A stretch of DNA of 64,000 nucleotides from Cinnamomum chago (GCA_038049695.1 CP142461.1:26853001-26917000); one strand, 5' to 3'. Shown: positions 22,901 to 32,324, counted from the stretch's first letter. The notes: generated by a model not told the origin, from the sequence alone. Program-made: numbers and translations.

Positions 22901-24022
22901 TGGATTTTTCCTACACCAACATCTAATCACCTGATGGATATTTTTCAGTCTGTCCCTTCTGAGATAAATCCTTGTGGTCTTTTTGATGATGAGATTGTTT
23001 GGACTCTTGACGACCAAGGGAAGTTTTCTCTCAAGTCCTCGTATAAATTAATTTGTAACTTTCCTACCCAGCAACTACAATGGCCTCCTTCAATTTGGTT
23101 CAAAGGATGCATAAAAAAGCATTCCATCTGTGCGTGGATGCTCCTACGAGGAAGGCTCAAAACCAAGGATTTTCTTCTTCAGAGACATGTTGACTGTGAT
23201 TCATGTTGTGTTCTTTGTGATTGCACGTGGGAAACTGCTTCTCATCTGATGGTGCACTGCCCTTTTTCTCATGAAATTTGGAATTCAATTCTTGATCGGT
23301 TGAACTTGGTGGCTGTTACTTGTGATTCTGCGATTGATATGGTAGAGTCAATTACCTCTCGGGTAGAGCAGCATGGGGAAGGAGCTGTAACCCTTGGAAA
23401 ACTTCTTTTCAATGCCTTTGTATGGAATATTTGGGCTGAGAGAAATGGTAGGATTTTCAAAGGGAAGTCAAACTCAAGAGTGGCGGTTTTGCAGCATATC
23501 TTTAGAGTGGTGACAATCAGAATTCTTTACCTTGGTATCACTTTACCTAACACCATTCAAGTCCATTGGAATGTTCCTCCTTCCCTTCCGGTAAGTCATA
23601 TTCCAATGATGCCTAAGAGGTGCAGTGGATGGAGCTTATCAATAGTCCCAGTTAAACAAGTTTTAGTTGGAATTGTGTGGGTTGATATCCATAAACCGAT
23701 GTATGGGCGTATTGTGCAGAGCCTTACATATTATGAAAGTGTAGTCCAGCTTCTTCAAATGATTCCAGATCATGGACACGTCATCACTATTGAAACTGAG
23801 CTCTCCCTCCAGCGACTTTTACAAGATCCAACCCAATCCAGTTGGGTGGAGCGGTTCCCAGCAAGACGTCTTCATGCCTTCTTAAAGAATTTCCAGCAGG
23901 TGCACTATTCATTGGTACATCCCAAGACTATGAGGATTAGTCAACTCATTAGTAGGAATGCTGGACATCTTCCAATCACTTTTGGTAGCATTGAGAGTCT
24001 ATATCACTCCATCAGAGAGTAG
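19970..24022 (+). CDS. LINE ORF2 polyprotein: endonuclease and reverse transcriptase, 1350 aa
   Basis: This is the enzyme of target-primed reverse transcription: it nicks chromosomal DNA and copies the LINE RNA from the nick. The N-terminal APE-like endonuclease (1-230) shows N7 (WNVRGL), E36 (LLETK), D139 and N141 (GDFN), D199 (LDR) and D224-H225 (SDHSP). Reverse transcriptase spans ~490-760, with FRPIAL, QSAFVPGR, motif A KLDLAKAYDS (D583), RQGCPLSP (641-648) and the catalytic FADD (D689, D690), then YLGIPL. The zf-RVT region lies at ~1018-1105 with C1080-x2-C1083-x8-H1092-x4-C1097. Residues ~1220-1335 look like a degenerate RNase H fold. All catalytic residues of endonuclease and RT are present and no stop interrupts the frame. 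The start ATG overlaps the ORF1 stop (ATGA), which suggests termination-reinitiation. Length is normal for plant LINEs. Confidence 0.95.
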   Translation: MTILIWNVRGLNRPSMQHVVRTKIQKLKLEFVVLLETKIKQPSYNYVVNSVIPNGWREFSNLETGSSARVWILWNPKVLTVSCLDRTAQCIHCEVRYGALEFLFSGCYGFNNYMHRRDLWSSLVAASKRRGVPWIVAGDFNTIRWSHEKSGGAVPRAVGLIEFNDCIQEAGLMELKLAGPSFTWSNSSIGDSRIECKLDRVLVNVGFFHSSPLKGEVLHPGISDHSPILLTVIEKFHCKAPFRYYNYWATMPGFFQTVKDAWDINIYGTPMYKVVQKLSNVKKRLIEWNKVHSSLPSILSVAVSKLEHLQQCMVDDPGNSQIQEQERLARFDLDQLLKAEESMYKQRSRDLAVNLGDNNTKYFYRLMRTRQSQSYIAQITDADGNLYTEPSGIAATFVSHFQNIMAPEIVNQGPDLTHVTPHGFVTEEDALLLMKPVTYEEIEAVVKAANPNKAPGPDGFNAHFFKVCWPIIGKDVCECIRDFFTHGSLLRQLKHTFIVLVPKSENAITPDKFRPIALTNELYKIISRLLVNRLKIIIAKIVGPMQSAFVPGRTITDNILLAQDLIHNFHRPQGSPRMCVKLDLAKAYDSVRWDFLQAALNCLKFPAHIIKIIMECVSGAKFSVLVNGSAEGFFQGTRGLRQGCPLSPFLFAVVMEFFSLMMTQYAASNLIPSPFVKRGVTISHLMFADDLMVFSKASDIAAANLRHFLNHFKEFTGLGVNWQKSAILFANCTEDIQCTISSLLNIPQAKFPIRYLGIPLSSKKLNFNDCQALLAKVQQRLSGWKSKVLSYAGRLELIKSTLDSFHLFWATVFLLPQATLHALDRQIRDFFWNCWSRNYIHPIAWDSICQPIELGGLGIRSIYGVAKAALLRQVWNVVTNKRTCWNIWVQARYLQKWSIWDAPIPKAASWGWKGILALRFIALPYVKFLIGNGHLTNFWTDPWLNGGRLKDCYGDRAIYDLGMGKDLKVSYFIHNDGWIFPTPTSNHLMDIFQSVPSEINPCGLFDDEIVWTLDDQGKFSLKSSYKLICNFPTQQLQWPPSIWFKGCIKKHSICAWMLLRGRLKTKDFLLQRHVDCDSCCVLCDCTWETASHLMVHCPFSHEIWNSILDRLNLVAVTCDSAIDMVESITSRVEQHGEGAVTLGKLLFNAFVWNIWAERNGRIFKGKSNSRVAVLQHIFRVVTIRILYLGITLPNTIQVHWNVPPSLPVSHIPMMPKRCSGWSLSIVPVKQVLVGIVWVDIHKPMYGRIVQSLTYYESVVQLLQMIPDHGHVITIETELSLQRLLQDPTQSSWVERFPARRLHAFLKNFQQVHYSLVHPKTMRISQLISRNAGHLPITFGSIESLYHSIRE

Positions 24023-24209
24023 GGAGTATCTCTTGGTTCTCGCCTGGAATGTGGGCCATTGTATTTATTACATTTTTGCCTACGTTAGTGCAATAGTGTT
24101 TTCTGTTGGTTAGATTTATGGGGTATGCCCCATGTGGAGATTCCGAATTTGATCGGCCTCCTTTTCTGTACATTATTTTCATAGAAAATGAAGAACTAAC
24201 TTACTCTTC
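24023..24209 (+). other. LINE 3' UTR with two small hairpins
   Basis: This is non-coding sequence between the ORF2 stop and the poly(A). It has two perfect inverted repeats: ATGGGG/CCCCAT with a 4-base loop (24118-24133) and ATTTTC/GAAAAT with a 3-base loop (24175-24189), the latter about 20 bases before the tail. Stem-loops near the 3' end of LINE RNAs can be recognised by the reverse transcriptase; that role here is inference. Confidence 0.7.
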
Positions 24210-24226
24210 AAAAAAAAAAAAAAAAA
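24210..24226 (+). other. LINE poly(A) tail
   Basis: An uninterrupted run of 17 A directly before the right target-site copy. The pure run suggests a recent insertion. Confidence 0.95.
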
Positions 24227-24241
24227 GTATAGTGAACAATT
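24227..24241. repeat. LINE target-site duplication, right copy
   Basis: GTATAGTGAACAATT, identical to 17679-17693. Satellite sequence resumes here in the correct register, a few bases before m5. Confidence 0.95.
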
Positions 24242-26782
24242 TCGCATAGATACATTGATTGTGTTTTCGTGCAGAGGTTTCGTACAACGCGCCCGAAGTT
24301 CGGGTTTTAGCCTTTTCAGACGTAAGACATCCTGAAGTGTTTACCAAACCCAAGATTCACATGAAACCCGTTTCAAACCGAAAAGAATCTCGAAATAACC
24401 TACAATGCGCATCTCAGCCAGAATCTCTTCAATTGGATTTCGACGCGTAAGACTAGAGTACGACACTTGAAACCCTATTTCCTATTAAAGCCTGATCCTA
24501 GAGTTTTCTAGAAGGAGTATTTCCACCGAGGGTCGCATGAAACACATAGTAGAGTCAACAGTTTCGCATAGATAAATTGATTGTGTTTTCGTGCAGAGGT
24601 TTCGTACAACGCGCCCGAAGTTCGGGTTTTAGCCTTTTCAGACGTAAAACTTCATGAAGTGTTTACCAAACCCAAGATTCACCCGACACCAGTTTCAAAC
24701 CGAAAAGAATCTCGAAATAACCTACAGTGCGCATCTCAGCCCAGAATCTCTTCAATTGGATTTCGAGGCGTAAGACTAGAGTACGACACTTGAAACCCTT
24801 TTTTCTTTTAAAAATGGATCCCGTAGTTTTCTAGAAGGAGTATTTGGACCAAGAGTCGCATGAAACACATTGTAGAGTCAACAACTTCGTAAAGCTACAT
24901 TCTTTGAGTTTTCATACAAACGTTCCGTATGACGCATCCGAAGTTCGACTTTTAGCCTTTTCAGTCACAGAACTCCCTGAAGTGTTTACAAAACCCAAGA
25001 TTCACCCGAAACCCGTTTTAAAACGAAAAGAATCTCGAAATAACCTACAATGCGCAACTCAGCCCCGAATCCTTTCAATTGGATTTCGAGGCGTAAGACT
25101 AGAGTACGACACTTGAAACCTTATTTTATATTAAAGCTCAATCCTAGAGTTTTCTAGAAGGAGTTTTTGCACCGAGGGTTGCGTGAAATACTTATTATAG
25201 TCAACAATTTCGCATAGATACATTGATTGTGTTTTCAGGCAAAGGTTTCGTACAACGCGCCCGAAGTTCGGGTTTAGCCTTTTCAGACGTAAAACTTCCT
25301 GAAGTGTTTACCAAACCCAAGATTCACATTTAACCCGTTTCAAACCGAAAAGAATCTCGAAATAACCTACAATGCGCAACTCAGTCCAGAATCCTTTCAA
25401 TTGGATTTCGAGGCGTAAGACTAGAGTACGACACTTGAAATCTTATTTCCTATTAAAGCCCGATCCTAGAGTTTTCTAGAAGGAGTATTTTTACCGAGGG
25501 TCGTATGAAACACATAGTATAGTCAACAATTTCGCTTAGATACAATGATTGTGTTTTCGTGCAGAGGTTTCGTACAACGCGCCCGAAGTTCGGGTTTTAG
25601 CCTTTTTACACGTAAAACTTCCTAAAGCGTTTACCAAACCCAAGATTCACCCGAAACCCGTTTCCAACCGAAAAGAATGTCGAAATAACCTACAGTGCGC
25701 ATCCCAGCCCAGAATCTCTTCAATTGGATTTCAAGGCGTAAGACTAGACTACGACACTTAAAACCCTTTTTTCTTTTAAAACTCGATCCCGGAGTTTTCT
25801 AGAAGGAGTATTTGGACCGAGAGTCGCTTGAAACACATAGTTGAGTCAACAACTTCGTAAAGCTCCATTGATTGAGTTTTCGTACAGAAGTTCCGTACGA
25901 CTCTTCCGAAGTTCGACCTTTAGCCTTTTTAGTCGCAGAACTCCCTGAAGTGTTTACCAAACCCAAGATTCACCCGAAACCCGTTTCAAACCGAAAAGAA
26001 TCCCGAAATAACCTACAATGCGCAACTCAGCCCAGAATCCTTTCAATTGGATTTCGAGGCGTAAGACTAGAGAACGACACTTGAATCCTTATTTTCTATT
26101 AAAGCTCGATCCTGGAGTTTTCTAGATGGAGTATTTGCACCGAGAGTCGAATGAAACACATAGTATAGTCAACAATTTAACATAATTACATTGATTGTGT
26201 TTTCGTGCAGAGGTTTCGTACAACTCGCTCGAAGTTCGGGTTTTAGCCTTTTCAGACGTAAAACTTCCTGAAGTGTTTACCAAACCCAAGATTCACCCGA
26301 AACCCGTTTCAAACCGAAAAGAATATCGAATTAACTAACAATGCGCATCTCAGCCCAGAATCTTTTCAATTGGATTTCGAGGCGTAAGACTAGAGTACGA
26401 CACTTGAAACCCTTTTTTCTTTTAAAACTCGATCCCGGAGTTTTCTAGAAGAGGTATTTGGACCGAGAGTCGCAAGAAACACATAGTAGAGTTAACAACT
26501 TCGTAAAGCTACATTGATTGAGTTTTCCTACAGAAGTTCCGTACGACGCTTCCGAAGTTCGACTTTTTAGCCTTTTCAGTCCCAAAATTCCCTGAAGTGT
26601 TTACCAAACCCAAGATTCACCCGAAAGCATTTTCAAACTGAAAAGAATCTCGAAATAACCCACAAGGCGCAACTCAGCCCAGAATCATTTCAATTGGATT
26701 TCGGGGCGTAAAACTAGAGTACAACACATGAAACCTTATTTTCTATTAAAGCTCGATCCTAGAGTTCTCTAGAAGGAGTATT
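24242..26782 (+). repeat. Satellite HOR unit 5, second segment (m5-m12)
   Basis: This continues the interrupted unit: m5 (24259), m6 (24581), m7, m8, m9 (25549), m10 (25872), m11 and m12. It ends at the target site of the LTR element, just before m1. A private substitution near 25189 (GAAATACTTA for GAAACACTTA) lies in the m7-to-m8 interval. Its m7 still has the left-hand allele (CATTGTAGAG), whereas all units after the LTR element have CATTCTAGAG. Confidence 0.95.
26778..26782. repeat. LTR-element target-site duplication, left copy
   Basis: GTATT precedes the TGTTAG end of the 5' LTR, and the same five bases follow the 3' LTR at 34631. The empty site GGAGTATTTGCACC is present in the other units. 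Confidence 0.95.
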
Positions 26783-27299
26783 TGTTAGGTATTTTGTTTT
26801 TGCAATTTGGTGGATGCATTTGCATATTGGCATCATTTGAATTCACACACATGCATTGATTTAAAATATCTTGAAATCTAGTTTTATACATGCATTGGTT
26901 TTTAGTTTTGGAAAAGCTTTTGTTTTATGCATGTTTTGGTTTTAAACTTGGATGCATTGGTTTTAGAACCCAAAACTCTTTTGAAAACCTATTTCCTTGT
27001 GCACTACATTTGGAAAATCATCTTGTGTATTTAGGTTTAAGTCTTGCATACATTCTTCACAAAAAGAATCATTTTGTATGCAATTTCATTTGAAAAGAGT
27101 TGTATTCAAATCAAGCTAGCCTTTGGTTTTAATCTTGTGAATCATTTTAGGCTTTGTGTTTCTCATGTTTTTAAACATCTTAGAATACCTTAAAACATGT
27201 TATTTAAGCTTGATTTAGTGGCCAAAAGATCCACCAAAGAAAAACTTTGAAAATGGAAAAAGTTGGAATTTTGGCCCAGGGACTCGCCCGACAGTGTCG

Positions 27300-27439
27300 T
27301 CGGTCGACCGAGCCCTGTGTCTCGGTCGACCGAGAACACTGCAGGGCAAATGGACAGTTTTTGAACTGTTTCAGGCCAACGGTCAGAAATATGACCGTTG
27401 TGCTTTCTCGGTCGACCGAGACCTGTGTCTAGGTCGACC
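27300..27439 (+). promoter_or_regulatory. Cluster of four GGTCGACC palindromes in U3
   Basis: TCGGTCGACCGA occurs at 27300-27311, the 14-bp palindrome CTCGGTCGACCGAG at 27321-27334 and 27407-27420, and a copy with one changed base at 27430-27441. They form two pairs with the same 22-bp spacing, so a ~36-bp module has been duplicated 108 bp apart. They end about 28 bp upstream of the TATA box. A function as protein-binding sites is inferred from repetition, symmetry and position. They are repeated in the 3' LTR at 33252-33393. Confidence 0.75.
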
Positions 27440-27456
27440 GAGAACTAGCCGTTGGC
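27375..27456 (+). promoter_or_regulatory. Three MSA-like (AACGG) motifs, two forming an inverted repeat
   Basis: CAACGGTCA (27377-27385) and TGACCGTTG (27392-27400) are perfect inverted repeats around a 6-base spacer. On their own strands, 27375-27385, 27392-27402 (reverse) and 27446-27456 (reverse) each match 10 of 11 positions of the plant mitosis-specific activator consensus YCYAACGGYYA, bound by three-repeat MYB proteins. Function is inference. Confidence 0.55.
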
Positions 27457-27467
27457 AACTTTTTGGC

Positions 27468-27473
27468 TATAAA
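27468..27473 (+). promoter_or_regulatory. Probable LTR TATA box
   Basis: TATAAA in a GGC-TATAAA-GTCC context, downstream of the palindrome cluster. Transcription would begin about 25-35 bp further on, giving a ~1.2-kb leader to the gag start. The same site is at 33420-33425 in the 3' LTR. Confidence 0.65.
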
Positions 27474-28250
27474 GTCCATTCATTTCCAACCTTTTTCAAG
27501 GCTTGAACCATGAACCTTTGAGAGCATTTTGGAGCCATTGAAAGGGGATGAAGTTGGAAAGGCTAGGAGGCATTTAGGAGAGCTAAAGCTTCGATTATTA
27601 AGTTAAACCACCAAGTAAGCTCTACCTTTATTTATCATAGTTATGTGCTTTGTTTAAACTATTGGTATATGATATTTAGCATAATAACTATGATGTGTTG
27701 AATCCATTCTTCTTCTAATCTTTGGTCTAATTAAGATTGGATTCTTCACCTTTGTTTTCAATCCAAGTTGTTAACTTTATTAATCATGCTTAGACAAAAT
27801 CTTTGTTTTTCTTTCATAGCATGAGTCTTTTACTTGGTTGAAACATTGTTTGTTGTTTTCATTCATTTAAGCATTAGTTAAATTAATTTGGTTTTGAAAA
27901 CAACATGCACATGCATCACATGTTCTAATTTAGCCATTTTCATACAACTTGTTAGTCCTTGATTTTCATGTCATAAACAAGTTGAATTTCATACATGTGA
28001 TTTGCATAGGACTTTCACTTTAAACTTTGAATTGCTTTAAGCAATATATTTGATTAAGCCTTCTTTTTGAACTTGATTGAAGCCATCACACACACACCTC
28101 ATAAGCATACATCTTTGCATTCATAGAGTGTTTGTGTGAGTTTAGTTTTCACTTTCATATTAGCCTATTCAAGAGGCAATTCCATTGAGCTTAAATTGTA
28201 ATCTCTTAGAGTGTTCTTTTGTTAAGACACTTTCTTTGAGAAAAATATAT

Positions 28251-28420
28251 TTGTAAAGGTTATTGCTAAGCCTAAGAAAAGCAACTTGTAAGGTTATTGC
28301 TTAGCCTTTGAAAAGCATCTTGTAAGATTATTGCTTAGCCTTTGAAAAGCATCTTGTAAGGTTATTGCTTAGCCTAGAAAAGCACATTGTAAGGGTTATT
28401 GCTTAGCCTAGTAAAAAGCA
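28251..28420 (+). repeat. Five tandem ~34-bp repeats in LTR R/U5
   Basis: Copies begin with TTGTAA at 28251, 28286, 28320, 28354 and 28387 (periods 35, 34, 34, 33), each with GGTTATTGCTTAGCC and AAAAGCA blocks. The same array is in the 3' LTR from 34203. The role is unknown. Confidence 0.85.
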
Positions 28421-28680
28421 TACTTAGTGGAATCCGGTGGGGTGTTGGAGACACAAGCCGGTAGTGGATGTAGGCACGTTGGCCGAACCACTATAAATAT
28501 TGTGTTGTGGTGATTGCTATGTGGTGATTGTTTTTGTTTTAGCTTCCGCATATTGATTGATTTATCATCACATGTGACTAGTTTAGTTTAAGAATTAAAA
28601 TTGGTTTAAATTGGTCACAATTGTAGCACACCCTATTCACCCCCCCCCCTCTAGGGTTAGGATCCTCGTGGACTTACAAT

Positions 28681-28692
28681 TGGTATCAGAGC
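28681..28692 (+). other. Primer-binding site for initiator tRNA-Met
   Basis: TGGTATCAGAGC, complementary to the 3' end of plant initiator methionine tRNA, lies two bases after the 5' LTR. This is the usual minus-strand primer site of plant Copia elements. Confidence 0.93.
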
Positions 28693-28794
28693 CTCGTGCT
28701 CTATCCCTTAGGATCAAGTGTTTGGAACTCTTGATTAGGTGTAAAAAACCTAGAGTTAAAACCCTAGAGTTGTGCTTATTTGAAAATCATTAGA

Positions 28795-30324
28795 ATGGAC
28801 TCCACTAGCCTAGACTTTGTAGATTCTTCTAGACCTCTCACTCTTCCTTCTATTAGAGATTCAAACCATCAATTAAATGAATATCAATTTGACTCAAAAG
28901 AGGAAGAAAATGAGTATGATGAAGATGATCTTCAACAAGCCTATAATGAATTATATACATTATCTACAAAGCTTGATAAAAGAAACAAAAGCTTAAGAGA
29001 AGAATCTATGAATCTAACCAAAGAGCTAGCCTCTTCAAAAGATGAACTTAGAGAGAAAGAAGAAGTAATAAAATGTCTAGACTCTAAGTTCATGATCTCT
29101 TTAAATAATCTATCTAACATTCAAGATGAACTAAAAGAATTAAAGATGGATTATGACAATGTCAATAAGGAAAATCTAAATCTAAGAGATCAATTACAAA
29201 GGCAAGGTAAAGACAACAATCTTGAATCTAAATTGACTATCTCTAAGGAAAATTTATCTAATACTCAAAATGAATTAAATGAGATTAAGATAAATTGTGA
29301 TGAGCTTAAAAATGAGAATTTGAACCTAAGAGATACAATTAAAAGACAAGATGAAGACATTGACCATTTAGAAACCAAGTTGATCAAAAGTAAGTTAAAA
29401 ACTCAAGAACTTGGATCTAAAGTTGTAAATGAATTAAAACTTGCCAATGAAGAGCTAATCAAATATAAGGAACTTGAAAATGAACTTTCAAAAGTCAAAC
29501 ATGAAAATTCAATCCTTATAACCAAAGTCACTCAACTTGAAAACAATAAACAAAAGTATGAGTGCAAGTTTACCCAAAGTGAAGAGAAACTTGAAAAATT
29601 ATTCAAATTGGGTAAATCTCATGGAGATAGGACGGGTATTGGATTTAATAGGAATATGTCTTATAACCCTAAATTCACCAACACTTTTGTGAAAGGTGAG
29701 TCCTCATTCTCTAGCACTCACACTTCTTTGCCCAAAACCAAATGTAATTTTTGTGGCATTGAAGGACATTTTATGTTTGAGTGCAAACTAAGAAAGAGAA
29801 GCCATGTGTCTAAACCCATCTTTGAACTCAAAAATGGAAAATCAAACTTGAAGGGTAAGACACTAAAAATCAAGGAAAACTCCAAAAAGACTAAACAAGT
29901 TAAATCCTTTAAAATGGAGTCTCCTAAAATAGATTCTAAAAAGCTTAAACAAGTTAAATCAAGCTTGAAAGAATCTAAGAACAAAAAGCTTCTCAATCTA
30001 TCTCCCTTATATGAACCAATGAAAGAACTTTTAAAGAAAGTTGCTAAGTTAAATCTAAAATTCAAAAGTCAAGTAAAGGGAGAAAGTAAGAAGAAAAGAA
30101 AAGTGAAACAATCCCCAAAGAAACAAACTCACCAACATCAAAAGACTATTCACCATTCTAAGCCAAATTTAGTAAAATCTAAATATCATGGTGATAAGTT
30201 TAAATTGAAAATTTATCAAGTTAAATCTCCTATAGTTGGTGAGAAGTCCAAAAGAGACCTCAAAGTTCAACCCTCCCAAGACCTTAGGTGGATTCCAAAA
30301 GTCATTTACTTAGATAAACCTTAA
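28795..30324 (+). CDS. Truncated Gag-like protein with coiled coil and CCHC knuckle, 509 aa
   Basis: This is the only credible protein of the LTR element and probably a nucleocapsid-type structural protein. Residues ~40-270 are strongly charged with regular Leu/Ile heptads and look like a long coiled coil. Two internal segments resemble each other (NLSNIQDELKELK at ~105 and NLSNTQNELNEIK at ~153). A GKSHGDRTGIGFNRN motif lies at ~273-287, then the zinc knuckle C317-x2-C320-x4-H325-x4-C330. Residues 331-500 are very basic with repeated KQVKS segments. The N-terminal UBN2-type Gag domain of full Copia polyproteins is not visible, and the frame stops just after WIPK, about where protease would begin. 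The ATG at 28795 is the first ATG after the primer-binding site; an in-frame TTG 15 bases earlier is ignored. The frame is intact, which suggests it is under selection or recent. Confidence 0.8.
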   Translation: MDSTSLDFVDSSRPLTLPSIRDSNHQLNEYQFDSKEEENEYDEDDLQQAYNELYTLSTKLDKRNKSLREESMNLTKELASSKDELREKEEVIKCLDSKFMISLNNLSNIQDELKELKMDYDNVNKENLNLRDQLQRQGKDNNLESKLTISKENLSNTQNELNEIKINCDELKNENLNLRDTIKRQDEDIDHLETKLIKSKLKTQELGSKVVNELKLANEELIKYKELENELSKVKHENSILITKVTQLENNKQKYECKFTQSEEKLEKLFKLGKSHGDRTGIGFNRNMSYNPKFTNTFVKGESSFSSTHTSLPKTKCNFCGIEGHFMFECKLRKRSHVSKPIFELKNGKSNLKGKTLKIKENSKKTKQVKSFKMESPKIDSKKLKQVKSSLKESKNKKLLNLSPLYEPMKELLKKVAKLNLKFKSQVKGESKKKRKVKQSPKKQTHQHQKTIHHSKPNLVKSKYHGDKFKLKIYQVKSPIVGEKSKRDLKVQPSQDLRWIPKVIYLDKP

Positions 30325-32324
30325 GGCCTTGGACCTCATTGACCAACCTATCCTTTATAGTTAAATCATTTTGTTGGTCATGTTGCTTTGCATTTTGTTT
30401 CTCTAGTTACATCTATTAAAATGCATTGCATTTCTTTATGATCAATTGATTTTGTCTTCATGCACCATTCTAGTTACATATCATGGTTTTCAAAATCTTT
30501 TGATTATAATCTCATCATGTTTGATTTGCTTGTTGCACTCATATGTTTTGCATTGCATTTCTACATGATTAATTGATTGTGATGTTAAAAGCTTTCATAG
30601 CTAATTTGTCATGATCAATTGTTGTTAGATCATTTGATGGATGTCTTAGTTAGATCCTTTTTGTAAATCAAATGATTTGAATCAATTCAAGTTTTTCCAT
30701 GGATTTATAAGGTATACCTTTATATGGAAAATCATTGTTTTGAAAAATCAACTTGTATGTGTTTTAATGAAGTTATATCTTTTCAAATACATTGTTGATT
30801 CTTGATCTTCAAAATCATTCTTTTTATGCTCATTGTTGGATTTTGTTTTTCAAAATGATTTGAAGATTGTTTGAATGGAAATGCTTTTTAATCTCATTAG
30901 TTATAATCTTTTAAGCATGTTCCATGATTATCATTTCCTTTTCTTTTGGTTTCATTATCTTTAGAAATGGAAATGTATGTTGTTTGCATCTTTGCTTGTT
31001 TGTTTACATTACTTGCATATGCAAATGACTATTTGGTTCCATGTATGGTAGTAACCTTGGTAGTATTTGTAAAAACCATACTAGAACCCAAATCCATCCT
31101 TTTTGCCTTATAGTCATTTCTTTATGGATGGTTATGATGTTGATTCATGTAGATTCTCTTGGTGTCATCCTTATACATGTTTCAACTTCATAAGTAGTGT
31201 TCTTAATCATATGAATCTCTTTGAAATCCATTCCTTACATTTATGTTGGTTGATGGATATCTTAGTGTTGAATTCATATGATCTAGACACTTTGGAAATT
31301 GCATGCATTACAAAGCTTTATCCTTTTGCATTGCAATTTGCCTTGTTCATCACTATGCTCAATAGTTATATCCTTAAAAGTGATGAATATGCATTAGTGT
31401 TGCTTGATGGAAGTTTGTCACATCCTTGCTATTAATCATGTTATCATATTCAATTGGTTTCATTTGGTATAACTTTCCATTGATTTCATAATCCAATTGA
31501 TATCTTATCTTGTGTATGTGATAGACCTTGTGTGCTTTGGACTAATCTTCATAGTTATATAATTGTTCCACGTCACACACCATTAGCATCATAATGCTCA
31601 TGTTTGCCACCTCTTTTTGCTCTCATAGGTATATCTCATGACCACCATGTTTATGTGTTAATAATATTGGTTGGTTATTATTTGAGGTTGGCTTCATGAT
31701 TGAATTTCATTTCACTCTTTCATGCACTTTAATAGTCATATTTATTGATTGAATGAAATGAGTTCAAAACTTACATAGCATATGATTTTCATAAGTAATA
31801 TTGATTGATGCTATGTTTGAGTAAACCCCATATCATGGATAGCTCTAATTTGGATTTTTCCTAATAAGTGACATTCTTGAATCCATTTTAGAGTGATTAT
31901 GTTAATAGTCATATCCTTTAATCTCAATTGATATGTTTGTTTCAATTGATATCCATGATTGCTTCTCCCATTAGACCTAGCTCTCTTTTGGTAATTTGAT
32001 CATATTGTGCTTAATAGTTAAATGAATCTAATCCTTTCCTTGAAGTTAACCCTCACTTGGTTAAACCATCTACTTCTTGAATCTAATAGTTATATCTTGT
32101 CAAAAGCTTGACAAAAGAAGAGAATGGATTGAGGGGGAGTGTAAACCTTCGTAGGAAGAATTAGTTTTGATCAAATTCACCCTTGGAATGCTAATGAGCC
32201 CTTAGAGTTAACTTACATACATGATAGCCTGTTATGTTTTTCATTTTCGATTACATTTGTTAACAGGTGCTACTAAAGGTATTCTTCTTGTCTCATGTGT
32301 GTAGGTACCTTTGCAATTTAATGT

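Larger units (their letters stand above)
17694..24226 (+). mobile_element. Full-length L1-type LINE (non-LTR retrotransposon)
   Basis: This 6533-bp element inserted into the satellite by target-primed reverse transcription. It has, in order, a 5' UTR made mostly of 20 short tandem repeats, ORF1 (18105-19973), ORF2 (19970-24022), a ~190-bp 3' UTR and a 17-base poly(A) tail. Perfect 15-bp target-site duplications flank it. Both reading frames are uninterrupted and all core endonuclease and reverse transcriptase motifs are present, so it may still be mobile. The domain set (DUF4283-like plus CCHC in ORF1; exo_endo_phos, RVT_1 and zf-RVT in ORF2) is that of plant L1-clade LINEs. The bottom-strand nick, allowing for the ambiguous A, lies at a T/A step, but the site is not the TTTT/AA consensus. 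Confidence 0.97.
26783..28678 (+). repeat. 5' LTR (1896 bp)
   Basis: It runs from TGTTAGG to CTTACA. It matches 32735-34630 at a constant offset of 5952; the only difference I see is T at 28531 against C at 34483. U3 carries four GGTCGACC palindromes, an inverted repeat of MYB-type motifs and a TATAAA at 27468. The R/U5 part holds five ~34-bp tandem repeats and, near the end, GTGGATGTAGGC...CCGAACCACTATAAAT, a kind of sequence common at this place in plant LTRs. A run of 10 C lies at 28640-28649. The short open frames here are not gene-like. Confidence 0.95.

Noticed and set aside
27247..27506. Two short open frames over the GGTCGACC repeats in the LTR (and 3' copy)
   Set aside because: They arise from the repeats in the U3 promoter region and resemble no protein.
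28681..28692. Possible tRNA gene fragment
   Set aside because: Only the 12-base primer complement is present next to the LTR, as expected for a primer-binding site.
29718..30065. Minus-strand frame of 115 codons within gag
   Set aside because: Antisense to the Lys-rich Gag tail, which gives few stops on the other strand.
31103..31435. 110-codon frame in the internal region, as a possible env-like or pol remnant
   Set aside because: It begins at TTG, has no recognisable motif and lies in low-complexity T-rich DNA.
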